Below are positions 50,521 through 63,711 of a stretch of DNA of 64,000 bases, in pieces. The stretch comes from Apostichopus japonicus (taxonomy: Eukaryota > Echinodermata > Holothuroidea > Aspidochirotida > Stichopodidae). Location: the NCBI RefSeq assembly GCF_037975245.1, contig NC_092574.1, positions 24,717,713-24,781,712 on the forward strand. Direction: 5' to 3'. Made by a program: the position numbers and the translations under genes. Under the pieces are notes generated by a model. The model did no database searches and was not told the origin of the DNA. It worked only from the letters and a program-made list of their open reading frames with translations. How positions within the stretch are numbered: the first letter of the stretch is position 1; each line of letters opens with the position of its first letter.

Positions 50521-53500
50521 GTGTTTGAATCTTCAGTTTTTTTCTCTCCTATAGCCTAGGATATAGCCGGGTCCTTGATAGGGACTTGAGTGTCCCTCCT
50601 GATCCTTTTTGTTCTACTAATCTAAACTAAAATAATGCCATGCCACAGTAATAACGTTACAAGTGCCTATGTTGCAAGAGATGAATTAGTACAGATAACG
50701 CCGAGTCGTTGCGGATAAATACGATTAATATCTGTTGCTTGCATTTTGTTTGCAGGATGTTGTTAACTCATATATGCCTTCAAATGTTACCTGTCTTGTT
50801 CAATTCGAGAATAATGAACCAAAGTAGAGAATTTACGTATTGTTTTGAAGAAGAATGCTACTCAACGAGATCTATTTTATTTACGTGTGCAGAATTAACT
50901 GTTCGCCGCCACCATTCTTTGCAAACCTGAGTCTGGATTTTTTTCCTGCGTAGCTAACCTGTGAATTTGAGATGTGCTATGAAGAGTGTATGTTCAGCTG
51001 GCATTCACCAGCCAGCCATGTACATGACGGAGCGGGCTAGTAATCCCAATATTGTAGCGCGCATGCGCTCTACAATTATAAGATTTAATGGCCACAGCAG
51101 TAAGCTTCTAATGCACTACAAATTTGCCAAGGGACCATGTCTTTCAAGTCTTGTTGTTCATATGATTTTTTATTCATTTGAAAACGATCGAATAAACTAT
51201 TGATATTTAGGTTTGCAATGAGGATTAGATATGATGAATAATTCTTTGAATGAGCATTCAAGAGATTAAACATCGGCCTATCTTAAATCTTGATATCTTG
51301 ACAAGAGAAATAGCTGTAGCATATAATTATTCTAATCTTCCAGATTTTTCTTTCCCCTCTATATCAAGATTCAAGTGATCCTTACAGGATGCCTATATTG
51401 ACGCAATTTAGCATCTGATTTTTCTGTTTTTGTCATTTTATCCCAAATTTTCTGTTTCTGTTTTTGTTATTTTTCCTATTTTCTGTGTTTGTTATCTTCC
51501 GACCTTCTTATGTTTTTATTATTTTTCCGATTTTCTGTTTATGTTATTTTTTTCCCGATTTTTCTGTGTTTTTTTATTTTTCATTTGTTTTTCTTTTCTT
51601 GTGACGGAGCTCCAAATGGAAATGACTGCTTTATACAGGCTCAACGTGATTGGAGATAAGAATCAATTCTACGTGAATTGTCATAATATGGCCTCTGCTT
51701 TAGAGTTTGTTGCTCTTAAGAAGAAACTTACTTAACATTACTTAAAAACAAAATAAAGTTTAAACTTAATTAAATTAAAATTTCAATTTATTTGGCTTTT
51801 AATGGGAATGTGACGTTATGAGAGAATACAATACATGCCTCTCTGCCTATATGCAACCATTTTTGAAATGCGTTATGTAAAATGCTATTAAACACTTTTT
51901 ATAATTCTCAGCTCAATATTGCAATCCCCATCCATCCCACCTCCCTCTCTCCAAAATGCCCCCCCCCCCCTTTGCATCGCATTGACAATGACTTTCAATG
52001 AATTGCATGACCAATCATAGAAGATGGAAGGGTCTCATATATAAAATTTGTTAATCAGAATTTTATATAAAAACCTCTGTTTCATCTTTTTCCTGTAGTT
52101 TAAAGGTACATGACAGTTTGTATTTTATTTTAATTTCAATTTTTGTCCATTTTATGCAAACTTAACACTAGAAAGCAAGCCCTCTATAGTGTACGTTACG
52201 AGATAATGAAAACGTAGCTAGCCGATAGCCATCAGCCGAACCATCAATGCTTCGCATACAGACTAACTACTAACTTTCAACAAACTACGTTCCTTCGTAA
52301 ATTTCCTCTCAGATGGTTAGTTTGTGTAAGTTATTAACATTGATTTCAAACTCCCAAAATCGAATAATCAAAATACGAACCGCCACCAAAGTGCAACTTC
52401 ACGATCAACCTCTTTCATATTATACCGGTTCATTGTCATTAATTACTTTGATGTTTTGTAACATATTCCGACTAATGCAGCTTCGTAGGAAATAAATGTG
52501 ATAAAGCGAACTGGACACAATTTAAATGGTATGAGAGATTTTTCAAAAATTTCACTGTTTCTTTCACAAACACTATGGGACTTAATGTCGAATAATTTTA
52601 ACACAGCTACACTGACCTAGCTTCACCATGCGTTTCCGAGACCCAACCCTACCACGCTTTCACGCACCATTCTACCCCTTACCCTTCCGACCCCTCCCCC
52701 ACCCCTCACTTCCTAATCGCCGAAACCCTTAACAAGCCCTTACCATTACGATATATTACGACTATAGGTATTTGTTTAAAGGAACATTCAACTAATTTTC
52801 ATTACGATATAAACAAACCTCATATCCAAATTTAAGAACCTTAGGAATATAGTCACATACAAATTTATAGTGCCGCCATCCACGTACGCGTTATTTTATG
52901 TTTCTTTTTGTCATTTCCCAGATTTTATTCCAAATATGTATTGATTGATAAACTTTTACTTTTCAAAGTAGCTGGATTAACTGCGTGCTATCTATATGGA
53001 AACAAATACATTTTTTTAACATTGAAATAATTTCACCGTACTGACAAATATTACTGTTCGCATAATGTTTCACGAACCTTTTCCACCCCCCCCCCCCACC
53101 TCACCCTCTGCAAAAAACAAACAGTTTTAATAGTGTTTTCTTAAACCAAGAAACGGACGTTTAACGTACATCACTATACATAAACAATTCAACAAAGTTA
53201 TCCGCCAGCTTTATCTGTTTACATTCTTACGGTATGGATATTGCAAATCATAGCAATACAACTCTTCCACAATCGATTCATCCTCTGATGTAGCCTATAT
53301 TTCGTTTTCAATGACATACTGGTACACGAAACTTTAGCTACGTTCATCCTGCATGCATGTGGTCTTTGCTTTATATAAAAACATGATTCCCCTAATACCG
53401 TTGGCATATTACTATATGTTATTTACTAATTCTTCATAATATCCGTTAAATTATAACCGAGAGGCTATAATTCTACTCAATTATCTATTTACACCTGTCC

Positions 53501-54650
53501 TGATATTCCATTCCATTTTCATTAAGAGATATGTTTTTTTTTTTCTTTTCTCTTTCTACCACGACTTGGCTATGCAAATACACAACAACGACGGAACGTA
53601 TACTCCTCCGTAACCTAGTCCACTTCGACTGGATTCATAACGAACATTTTCAGATAGGCGTTCATACATCACGAATTTGCCTCCTGAAATACGGAAGTGT
53701 TCGGTGGATCTGCAATTGTTAATTATAGCAATTTCCTAACACGGTATGTACTCTTCTGTTTTCTTCGTTCAGTTTCGCATAAAATTGACGAACTGAGTTA
53801 TTATATTTTCGTGTAAAATTATATTATTGGCTTTAATATATATATATGTTTCGGTTGATATTACTTTAGCAGTATATATACGTTCACATTGGTACTGAAA
53901 AAAATTGTCAGCTTACAAACTATTTTAATGATTGGAGATAATTGTATCCTCTGTTATCTATCGTTTTCTTATTTCTCTTTCTATTCTGTTTTCCTTTGTG
54001 TTTTCTGCTTCTTCTTCTTCTTTTTCTGTTGTTTTCTTTCTTTGTTTTTGGCGAAATAATGGCTAAATCTCATTTGTTTTGTTCATTTTTAATACAGCAT
54101 ATCATTATAAGTTTACTCTTGGTAGAATACAATAGTCAGATAGTTGTTGGCAGTAATCATGGTGTCCACCAGCCAACAATCTGTTTTAGAAAGTCAACAG
54201 TTGGATAAAAATGTACAAACTGATTCCACGTGTGTCGCTTTTAATACTAAAGTAGTTATTTAACTTAACCCAAAATCGTAACAATATCAACAGTGCTATT
54301 ATAATGGAGGTGGGTACAATAGACATACTTACCGCTTGACAAAGGCAGTCAAAGTTTCTTTTTTTTTATTCTCTTTTTTTTTAGAGTAAACCACCTTATG
54401 ATTGAACACTCGTCAAAATTTATGCAAAGTGTGTACGGTATGGGGACTAATGGGACATGATAAAATACTGTACACATTGAGTGCCATTACTATAGTCTAC
54501 AATTATCGTGTTCCCGATATGTTTATATAAACAGGTACTAAAAGAAAAAATCAATATGTCTGGGTAATCATAGTCTGCTAGAGGAATGTGTATATGTAGT
54601 CGCTAAAGGGGGGATCAATATACAGGTTGACACTTAGAGTAATAAGCATT
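50521..54650. other. Spacer, no gene seen
   Basis: T-rich tract with repeated TTTTCTGTTT-type units at 51420-51600. C runs at 51960-51970 and 53087-53097. Pyrimidine tract at 53942-54045. No supported exon. Confidence 0.5.
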
Positions 54651-54846
54651 TGAATATGACAAAATGAGATAAACGTAAAGATTCTTTAAAATAATTGGCT
54701 GGCATAAACGTAACATAAAGTATACTTGTTCTAGCATATGTGGCTAGTATACCCAGCAAACACAATAACGTTTTAAAAATATCAGGAAAACGTTTGGTCA
54801 AACGGTATGAAAATGTTTTGGAATAACGTTATAATAACGTTAAATG

Positions 54847-54977
54847 TTGAGTCTTAGAAATAGCGGGAAAACGTTTTAAAATGTTTTGTTCCAATATCAT
54901 CACAACGTTTTTATAACGTTTTCATGATGTTTAGATGAAATATTTTAAAACGTTTTCCCGCTATTTCTAAGACTCAA
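54847..54977. repeat. 35-36-bp perfect inverted repeat near the left end
   Basis: The arm at 54847-54881 (containing 'gtcttagaaatagcgggaaa') and its complement at 54942-54977 are separated by about 60 bases. Confidence 0.9.
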
Positions 54978-55666
54978 TATTTTATGTTATTATAACGTCT
55001 TTTAAAGACATTTTCATAACATTTGACCAAAACATTTTCCTGATATTTTCATATAACGTTTACCTAACATTTGATCAAAACATTTACTTGATATTTTAAT
55101 ATAACGTTAATAAAATATCAGACGAAACGTTTGGAAAATATTATGTTAACGTTTATAGCAAATGTTATGATAACATTATTTCCAAATGTCATCAAAATGT
55201 CTTGGAAATGATCGGATGACAGCGACAATACGTTATTAGATATCCCCATAACCCCGCCCCCCCCTTTAGCTCACATCTGGGTCGTATGTGTCTCACCTCT
55301 TCCCCTGGCCATGCGCAGCTCGGAACTGACAGTAGGTACCCGAAAATTCTGGCAGCGGGATGCTAGGTCACTGTGGCGTGACAACCGGCGCTCTTGCGAA
55401 CACAAATGGGCGGTACTTGAGCTTGAGCTACTTGGTAGCTTGAGCTACTGGAACTACTTGGTGATTGTCGCTGAACTCCCACCCCGATTAGCGAGATAAT
55501 GAGTCAAATATAAGAGACATTATTTATGTTCAATGTAAACATGTTTATTTCTGACAACAAATACTAGAACACTAGAATATTACTAGAAGAGCAAATACAA
55601 AAACAGACAACAAAATCTGAGAACACAATACTAGAACGATGAGGGTTCAATCGCTGGAGTTGCTGG

Positions 55667-55732
55667 TCACTCATCTGATTCAACCTCAGATTCATACACC
55701 TGTGTGTTCCTCTTTTGTGCCACTTGTGATTT
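55667..55732 (-). CDS. Candidate terminal exon inside the 7.4-kb element
   Basis: Acceptor TCTTATAG precedes 55732; phase 0 KSQVAQKRNTQVYESEVESD, one further residue, then TGA at 55669-55667. A TTTATT (AATAAA on minus) lies about 120 nt beyond. It pairs in phase with the exon at 56620-56732. Protein unknown. Confidence 0.4.
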   Translation of the reverse strand, partial: KSQVAQKRNTQVYESEVESDE

Positions 55733-55864
55733 CTATAAGATAATGGAGAACAATGGTAATATATTTTTATTAAAAATCTTATACATGCATGCAGTTACTG
55801 ATGGTTCCATCTACACAAGGATGTGCTTAACACATACATCATCCTGTTAATTTAACATGAACAA

Positions 55865-55930
55865 TTCCAGTTACCTTTCTCATGTAGTTGCTGCCTCCTG
55901 GCATATTAATTAGGGCATTTCTGAGAACTT
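55865..55930 (-). pseudogene. Partial duplicate of the 56620 exon
   Basis: Codes NMPGGSNYMRK followed by GTAACT, almost identical to the end of the larger exon, but with a small insertion and no acceptor. Confidence 0.5.
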
Positions 55931-56619
55931 ATACACATAAACTGGTGATTTTTTTTAGCCTAACACACTGTAGCATAGGCGAATTTAAGGCCTAAAACTA
56001 TATTTTTTTTAAATCTTCAAACGATGTCAATTTCTGTTCGGATCGTTTTATACACAAACTGGTTAATTTTATAGCCTGACACCCTGTAGCATAGGCGAAT
56101 ATAAAACCTATACTTATATTTGAAATCTTCAAACGATGTCTTTTTTATCCTCATCATTTTATACACATAAACTGGTGAATTTTATAGCCTAACACACCAT
56201 AGCATAGGCTATTTTAAAACATATATATACATATACTATCCTCCAAAAGGGCACCTTGATTCCACGACAATATGGCGTATCGCTTTGCGATGATGCCTTT
56301 GACAGAATGTTCTGTCACATAAATTTAGCACACCCACATCTAACATTTTGCCTCAGGGTGCTATCTCCCCAAGTCCAAATCTGAGGGGTGGGGAATGGTG
56401 GTTACTCCAGATTTGGCCGGTAAAAAAACGGTATTTGATGAATTTTTCAGAACATTTTGCAGATATCACTCTTCTGCTCTGCCATGCAGAACCAAGTGCA
56501 TTAAGTTTGTGCCGAGTCATTTGTTTTTCACAATATTGTTCCACTCACATCTACACAAACACTAAGTGCTTTAGAGACATGATCTTGTTTATTTCATTAA
56601 TATAAACAATTCCAATTAC

Positions 56620-56732
56620 CTTTCTCATGTAGTTGCTGCCTCCTGGCATATTTGGGGCATTTCTTAGAACTTCACCGATTTCAAACAAGAAATCGCTCCT
56701 CTTCCCATTTTTGATGCATTTCCTTAGTGCTT
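56620..56732 (-). CDS. Candidate penultimate exon inside the 7.4-kb element
   Basis: Acceptor TTTGTACAG precedes 56732, donor AAG|GTAATT follows 56620. After two bases it codes 37 residues, including ALRKCIKNGKRSDFLFEIGE and NAPNMPGGSNYMRK, ending in phase 0. No family recognised. A partial copy of its 3' half with its own donor lies at about 55865-55930, evidence of a local duplication. Upstream exons were not found. It could be the C-terminus of the element's own protein or a captured host exon. Confidence 0.45.
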
Positions 56733-59700
56733 CTGTACAAATGAAAGGAAACAAGTATTAAACATCTGTTTGAAAAAAATTGGCTAACATATTTTATACA
56801 TACCCGTACCCATACTCATGAGTCGGTACTGGTACCCATACTCAGTTTCATTTTCCTTGGACCCGTACTTACAGTATAGGCCATTACCCATACTCATGAG
56901 CCTGTACCCATGGGTCCAGCACTTGTAGTGCTGTTTAATATGTATGCAATGTAAATTTTATGACACATAAATATACTCAGTGACAGATCGATATATTTTT
57001 GTTTGTACATGTAAACCCGGGGACACTATGGTATATACACAGTTGGATGACTTTTTCAGGTTAATTTCAAAACTTGCCAGTGGGAGAATATCGGGCAACC
57101 TGGAACCAGGGTTGTTGAATTTTTTTTTTAAATCAGATTTTTTTAAATTTAAATCAGATTTGTTTAAATTTTGCAATAATCAAAAGTTCAATTTCCTCTC
57201 AAATGTTACCTAAATCTTCCAAAAACACCTATACCCACCCATATTACATACGAGCAGTCAGCCCAATGCTTTAATTTGATTTCCAGACAATCAACGGAAG
57301 TCATGCTGTCTTGTATATATTATTTCACAATTAGGCCCTATATCCCCCACTAAGGGGCCAATGATACCAATTTCCCTTTGTTGAACACAGACACTTGTTT
57401 GTACCCAATGAGCTACTTCACAACCATAGTTTATGCAATCTACTGTCTACACACAGGAAGTTAATTTATTCATGATACTCCACCCCAGTAAGGTTTGATT
57501 GGGGGATTATAGGGAATTGTATTCTATTTGGAAGTTGACACTTCACTCTGAATAGGGAGTACCACAGAAGAAGTGTGCATGGGCTCATACTAGGCTATAT
57601 CTTTAGGTGCACCCAATTCAGTATTATCCAAGCTCACATACTTCATTGAGTCTCTATCAAACAGGTCAACTAGAGGAGATTCTTGCAGGCAATTTCTAGA
57701 ATTGTTCAATTTGTTTTAGTACGATGGGACACATGCCATACCAGTGTGACAGGATTTTTCTCACTGAAAATACCTCCCACCCCCGAGGGGAATAAAACAG
57801 GTTTAATACAAGTTCATTTGTTTGATAAAAGTTTGAATAAAGTTCCACTAAAGCAAGAGACTCGGCTCTTTCCTTTCTACAATCAAGACTATTTGCTTTG
57901 GTATTTAATTATACGAGTTTCATTATTGCAGTTTAATCAGTGCCATGGGCTATATATTACATATATAGGGACAGATATTACTGGGATTTACTGAAGTTGC
58001 TTTGATACTTGATTGTGACTCTACTTTAATACGGATTGTTTGATTTCAGAGATTAAGCTGACCACAATTTAACTTTTCCTGCCAAGAATTAGAAAATTGA
58101 TATCTTTCTTGGCTGGATATATGCTACTGAATACAAATGGTGAAAGTTGCATCTTATATACTCTTTTACAATGGATTACAAGAGGATGGGACAGGATGTT
58201 ACTCTGTCTACATAAACAGTGGTTAAGCTGCTGTGAAGCTGACCACACATGCATCCTGCTGAAGATTACATAATAATAGGTGCACAAACAGGTGTAGGGT
58301 TTTGGTTGTAGAAAGTTACACTAGAGGTTACAGTGTGGATGATCTCCTGGAACTAATAAGTTGGAGGTTTCTGAGAGGTGTGATGTAAGAACTCCCTGTC
58401 TGTGCTACTAGCTAAGATATTGTAAATATGTTCCTAGGGTAAGGGGAAGGTGAGATAACAGTAAAATGCTCTCTGTTACAATTGTTACAGGAAACTCAGT
58501 TAGATGATGCTCCTGTTTGGAAACAATTATATCGATGTCAAAGCAGATATGTCTTGAGAAAATTTGTACCTTTGAACCAAGAAAATTATGTTCTAACTCA
58601 TTCAATTTATCTGCAAATGTTCTGGTTAAAAATAAAAGGGCTGGGACCATTTAATAAAAAACAAAGAAATTAGCTTCTTCTATACTGTATTATTCAATAG
58701 GAAATTAGTGTTACATATCACTGGAACATTTTAAGCTACGCCTGACATGGACCAATTTCTTGACAAATCTTGTACCGATACCCCAAAAAAGTTATAAACA
58801 AACTCAAACAAGTCATCTACACATGAATGTTCTGATTGCAAGTAAAGGGTCCGAACCATTTTCAGAAAGGTAAAAAATATAAAACTGACAAAGAAATATG
58901 CACATTATTAAATCGAGCCCTAACTTTTGGCGGCCATTTAAGTCGGCTGTCTGAACTTAGCAACAATGGACGTTGTTGGCTCGATGTAATAATGCGTGCA
59001 CCTGTTTCCAACAACATGTACAGTACCCTAACCTATAACACTAAAACCAACTTTTTTGTTTATTTTCTGTACTAATAATCAAATCAAACAGTTAAAAAAG
59101 GATTCAAAATAGTGTGAAATATATCTAAACCCTAACCTGTAATATAATCACCCACATTTTCTTTGCAAGGTTTAACCAAAAACAGGTAGCCTATGCCTGG
59201 CCTACACATTATTAAATAACAAGCCCCAATCTCTTTGGTTTTCCTGTACAAAAAGTAGCCCTAGCCTATATACATTTTCCTAAAATGTTGAAACTTTCAC
59301 AATTAATGTCTGCTAAGCTGATCTATAAAAGGGTGAACTTTGTTTCATACAGGTATTTTTTAAGCTTGAAAATTCCCTCTGATCCTCTTACGTGTCCGAA
59401 CTTCGCAGGGTCCATCATACAAAATACGTGATAACGTGCATATCGTGGTAGGGTAGGCTAGGCCTATAACGTTAGTGGTACACCTTACGTTAATGCTATA
59501 AGCCTATACTATAGTACGGTAGGCTGATTTTGCATTATTTATGAAAAATACAATGAACTTACCTAATTATTTCTTGTTTTCGATCGACTTACTCCTAACT
59601 CCTGATGAAAAGTATCAAAGAATCTGGATAATTCACAGACTTGAATGAGTAATTCTTACTGCAGTAACTAGAGCAGTACGGGCTTGAAGTTGAACTTTGA

Positions 59701-60542
59701 AGTTGGAGGCAAAGTTGGCAGAGTTGATGGCAAATGAGCAAATCAGCGTAACCAGCGGCACATGCCAAAAAACGCTAGATTTGCAAAAGTAAAATCCCAG
59801 AAAACGCTAGATATATATATTAATGCACATATGTAATGTAGCCTATTACCTCCATCACAAGTTGCACTTACTTATATGATAGACATTGTTATGAATATGA
59901 TTATTTTAAACAAACTTCAAGTCATAATGGCTCAGAATCATAACAAAACAACTGAAGAATCAACAAAAATACAACAAATTCAGACGATTCTCGTCTCAAT
60001 CCGCGGTAAGGCTGTGTACGTAGTGTATACATAAACTCACACAATGGCCCACAGTTCCGCTCCTCACGTTTACTACATGCAAACGTACGCCTCAGCTGTA
60101 CGTACGTTCTGCATTATTCATTTTAAATATATCGACCGCGATAACATTGTGTAAAAGTAACATATAAATAGCGGTTCAAGTGTGTTGCAAAGCGGGAATT
60201 TCACCTCGAATGTTTCGGATACGGTCATTTTTTTGGGAACCATCAATTTTGATACGAAAAAACGTACGCTAGGACACCAGAAAAGTCTAAAACACGCTAA
60301 ATCTAGTATAAAACGCTAAAGCTGGTGATCTTGGTGGTAATGGCTTTAAATTTAGCGCGTATACGTCGTACGTACGAGATTTTTTTTTAACCAATGAAAT
60401 TCCTGGAATTCATACATGTGACACTAAGTTTGAAACTAAGTTTGAATCTTTTTATTTCTATTTCGGGATTATGAAAGAACATGCTCCATTAATATTAACC
60501 CTTGGGAACCTAACCGAAACCTATAATTATAACTTATTTTAA

Positions 60543-60790
60543 ACGTATCTGTGATTAACCACGGTAGTCTAATTATTATAAACGTATCTATGATTAAACA
60601 CGACTGCAAACCGCGGCCGCTTCAAGTGATGCTCAGTGGAGCGTGACCTGACGGTCTGACGTCACTCCCTAATGCGGATAAGGGTTATTATAAACGTATC
60701 TGTGATTAATCACTATCACGTGATCTACCACAGATACGTTGATAATAATTAGACTACCGTGATTTATCACGATAGTCTAATTATAAACAT
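60543..60790. repeat. Inverted repeats around AACGTATCTGTGATTAA
   Basis: 'cacggtagtctaattattat' near 60559 recurs inverted near 60735-60768, and further short copies of the same motif follow at 60590 and 60690. Possibly a small nested foldback element. Confidence 0.6.
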
Positions 60791-60869
60791 TATGATATAA
60801 CGTTTTAAGAAAACAATATTGAAACATTTTAAAGATATTTTGTAATGCAAAACGTTATAAAAATGTTTT

Positions 60870-62100
60870 TAAAACGTTTTTAATATAACAGTTTGTGAAC
60901 CTATTTGAATCAATTTGAGGATGCAGGCAATGTTTGTTTTTAGTTTTTTTTTATTGCGTATATACCAACAAAGCATAATTTTATCTGACTTCATTAGGAA
61001 ACTAGATATTTGAACAACATTTTGATATAATGTTGTAGGTAAAACATTTTTTAAACATTTTAAAAACATTTTCTTACAAATGTTATTGTATAACGCATTG
61101 AAAACATCATGATATCACGTTTTAAGAAAATATTATTGAAACATTTAAAGATATTTTGTGATGCAAAACGTTATAAAAATGTTTTTAAAACGTTTTTTAA
61201 AAAAGTTTGTGAACCTATTTGAATCAATTTGAGGGTGCAGGCAATGTTTGTTTTTAGTCTTTTTTTATCATTTGATTGCGTATATACCAACAATGCAAAC
61301 TTTTATCTGACTTCATTAGAAAATATTTATATGATATTTGAACAACGTTTTGATATAATGCTGAAGGTAAAACATTTTTTAAACATTTTAAAAACATTTT
61401 CATACAAATGTTATTGTATAACGCATTGAAAACATCATGATATCACGTTTTAAGAAAATATTATTGAAACATTTTAAAGATATTTTGTGATGCAAAACGT
61501 TATAAAAATGTTTTTAAAACGTTTTTAATATAAAAGTTTGTGAACCTATTTGAATCAATTTGAGGGTGCAGGCAATGTTTGTTTTTAGTTTTTTTTTATT
61601 TAATTTTATTGCGTATGTACCAACAATGCAAACTTTTATCTGATTCATTAGAAAATATTTATATGATATTTGAAAAACATTTTGATATAGTGTTGTAGGT
61701 AAAACATTTTTAAAACATTTTAAAACATTTTCCTCAATGTTATTGTATAACAAATTAAAAACATTATGATATAACGTTTTAAGAAAATATTATTATAACA
61801 TTAGGAAGATATTTTATATAGCAAGACGTTTTAAAAATGTTTTTAAAATATTATTATTAACATGCAAGTTTATTAGCATATTTGAATCACATTTGATGAA
61901 GTGCCATTGTTTTCGTAGTTTTAATGCATCATATACCCACAATGCATATTTCCATCTAATTAACGGTAGAATATATTTTTATGATATTTTAACAACATTT
62001 TGAAATAATATTGAAAACAAAACATTTTTTAAACATTTTTAAAACATTTTTATGTTATAAAATAACATCATAATAACGTTATATAAATATAATATAAAAA
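60870..62100 (+). repeat. ~313-331-bp tandem repeats in the right end of the 7.4-kb element
   Basis: 'gtttgtgaacctatttgaat' starts at 60892, 61205 and 61536, with a diverged fourth near 61866. Each unit carries AAAACGTTTT and AACATTTT motifs. Confidence 0.85.
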
Positions 62101-62600
62101 TGTTTTGTTATAACGTTTCTACGACCTTTTAAAAATGTTATGATAATGTTATGTGTTTGCTGGGTAAACGTTAGATAAAGTATACATGTTTTAACATATG
62201 TGACTGGTATAAACGTAAGATAAGGTATCCATGTTTTAGCATATGTGACTAGTATAAACGTAAGATAAGGTATCCATGTTTTAGCATATGTGTCTGGTAT
62301 AAACGTTAGATAAAGTATACATGTTTTAACATATGTGACTGGTATAAACGTAACATAAAGTACTTGTTGTAACATAATATTATGTGACTGGTATACACGT
62401 TAGATAAAGTAGGCCTATACATGTTTTATCATATGTGGCTGCCATGGTATAAACGTTAGATAAAGTATACTTGTTTCAGGGAGCTGCTACTGCTTGTTTC
62501 AACATATGTGCATATATGCATGGCTGTTATAAACGTTAGATAAAGTTTACTTGCTTTAACAAATGTGGCTGGTATATACGTTAGGTAAAGAATACTTGTT

Positions 62601-63589
62601 TTGTATCTGTATCAGTTTGACCAATACGAAACACATGGTGACGGAACAAATTAGTTGCTACCAAAGGGATACCTTGACCACCTCACAACTGCGAAATACT
62701 CAACCGTCTGTTTGTAATCTGAGCTAATAAGGCAAATATCGCTTACTTTGTTCAGGAGTCTATTCTGTCAAACTTGTCTGTCTAGTTAATATTTCACAAG
62801 CATCGGTTGATCTCTCAGGGATAACTCTATTTGCAGACGTAAAACGTGGGCGGTTAAACTGCAGGCATTACAAATAATCGTTATATTTACTGATATAACC
62901 AATTCCCTGCTTTCAGCGAAACGGTTATATTACTTTTGACCATATTACAGTCGTGTTTTCCTTTCTATTTCTTTCATAACTAGGCTAAAAATGAAGGGAT
63001 GAATTATATTTATTTCTTTCAAAAGGGACCATTTTGGAAGCTACCTTTTATTTCAATTTTCTTTCAAGAAAGGTTTTCTATCAGCGGTGAGAATAGAGAC
63101 CCCATTTATGACAATATTTTGTTACACTCAATTAAGTTTGTATATATGGCTAGGCTGACTTAACTTTATTAGCAAAACTTAAAACCGAAGAAGAATATAT
63201 TACACCATTTTCTCTGGTGGCATATCCTGATTCGAAGGGAACAGAATATCAAGAATGTAACTAATTAATACCCAACGATAGAAACCTTCTCCATTTACAT
63301 TTCAATTTTGTTTTCAACGAAATAAGTAGGAAAATATAGATCGATCGCTCGATCTACATATAATGTAGATGAAGTTAAGTAACATCGCTCTCTCACATTT
63401 TAGCAATATTTTCAATGTGTGTATACGACCACATTTTCATTTTCAAAAGTGACATTCTGGTCTAAGATTGAACGACTGCAGTAGAAATGTATGATTTTGT
63501 AAATCGTTAAGGTGAGGGTGGGGTGGGGCTATCCTAGCCCTTTACTATGCACAGTGAAATGTTGGAATTTAAACTGTCGTTTAGTCTAT
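62601..63589. other. Spacer, no gene seen
   Basis: AT-rich; no supported ORF or element end. Confidence 0.5.
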
Positions 63590-63640
63590 GAAAAAAATCG
63601 TAATCGAGTTGCAAAATCAAGAACAGTGAACAAACTTCCA

Positions 63641-63711
63641 ACCTCCACCGGGATTTGAACCCGGACCCCCCGCTTTATATGCGGACACCCTAACCACTAG
63701 GCTATGGACGC
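63641..63711 (-). tRNA. tRNA-like cloverleaf, anticodon AUA; probably a tRNA-derived SINE head
   Basis: The 71-nt minus-strand sequence folds fully. The acceptor stem GCGTCCA/TGGAGGT has one G-G mismatch and a terminal G-U, the D arm contains GG, and the T arm CCGGG/CCCGG has loop TTCAAAT. The 7-nt anticodon loop ATATAAA has U33 and anticodon AUA. Box A (TAGCCTAGTGG) and box B (GGTTCAAATCC) fit the pol III promoter consensus. An oligo-T run lies about 45 nt downstream (63590-63596). The odd anticodon and imperfect acceptor favour a SINE or pseudogene over a functional tRNA. Confidence 0.6.

Larger units (their letters stand above)
55200..60500. other. Interior of the 7.4-kb element
   Basis: Apart from the two minus exons at 55667 and 56620, holds short ORFs on both strands, a duplicated taggcgaatt-rich stretch (55950-56220), a GTACCCATACTCATGAG-type repeat (56800-56910) and one GAAGTTCGGACAC-type motif at 59393-59408. 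No transposase motif was recognised. Confidence 0.4.
54752..62164. mobile_element. 7.4-kb TA-flanked DNA element with CCCAGCAAACACA termini
   Basis: The termini CCCAGCAAACACA are identical inverted repeats (13 bp), followed inside by TAACRTT. TA flanks both (54750-54751 and 62165-62166). Removing the element and one TA restores a continuous 45-bp minisatellite junction, so the ends and the target duplication are well fixed. TA duplications are typical of Tc1/mariner-type elements, but the size is large. Both end regions are rich in AACGTT/AAAACGTTTT motifs. No full transposase seen. Confidence 0.85.
54660..62600 (+). repeat. 45-bp minisatellite split by a large element
   Basis: Units of 'aaacgttagataaagtatac' + 'atgttttaacatatgtgactggtat' start at 62166, 62211, 62256, 62301 and 62346, with diverged ones on to about 62600. 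One to two units of the same sequence lie just left of 54752. The minus ORF at 62079-62375 is the 15-residue translation of the repeat. Confidence 0.85.

Noticed and set aside
58482-58673. Plus ORF preceded by an acceptor-like TTACAG
   Set aside because: Overlaps an equally long minus ORF, has no motif and no partner exon.
62079-62375. 98-residue minus ORF with a 15-residue repeat
   Set aside because: Period equals the 45-bp minisatellite and the ORF crosses the end of the 7.4-kb element.
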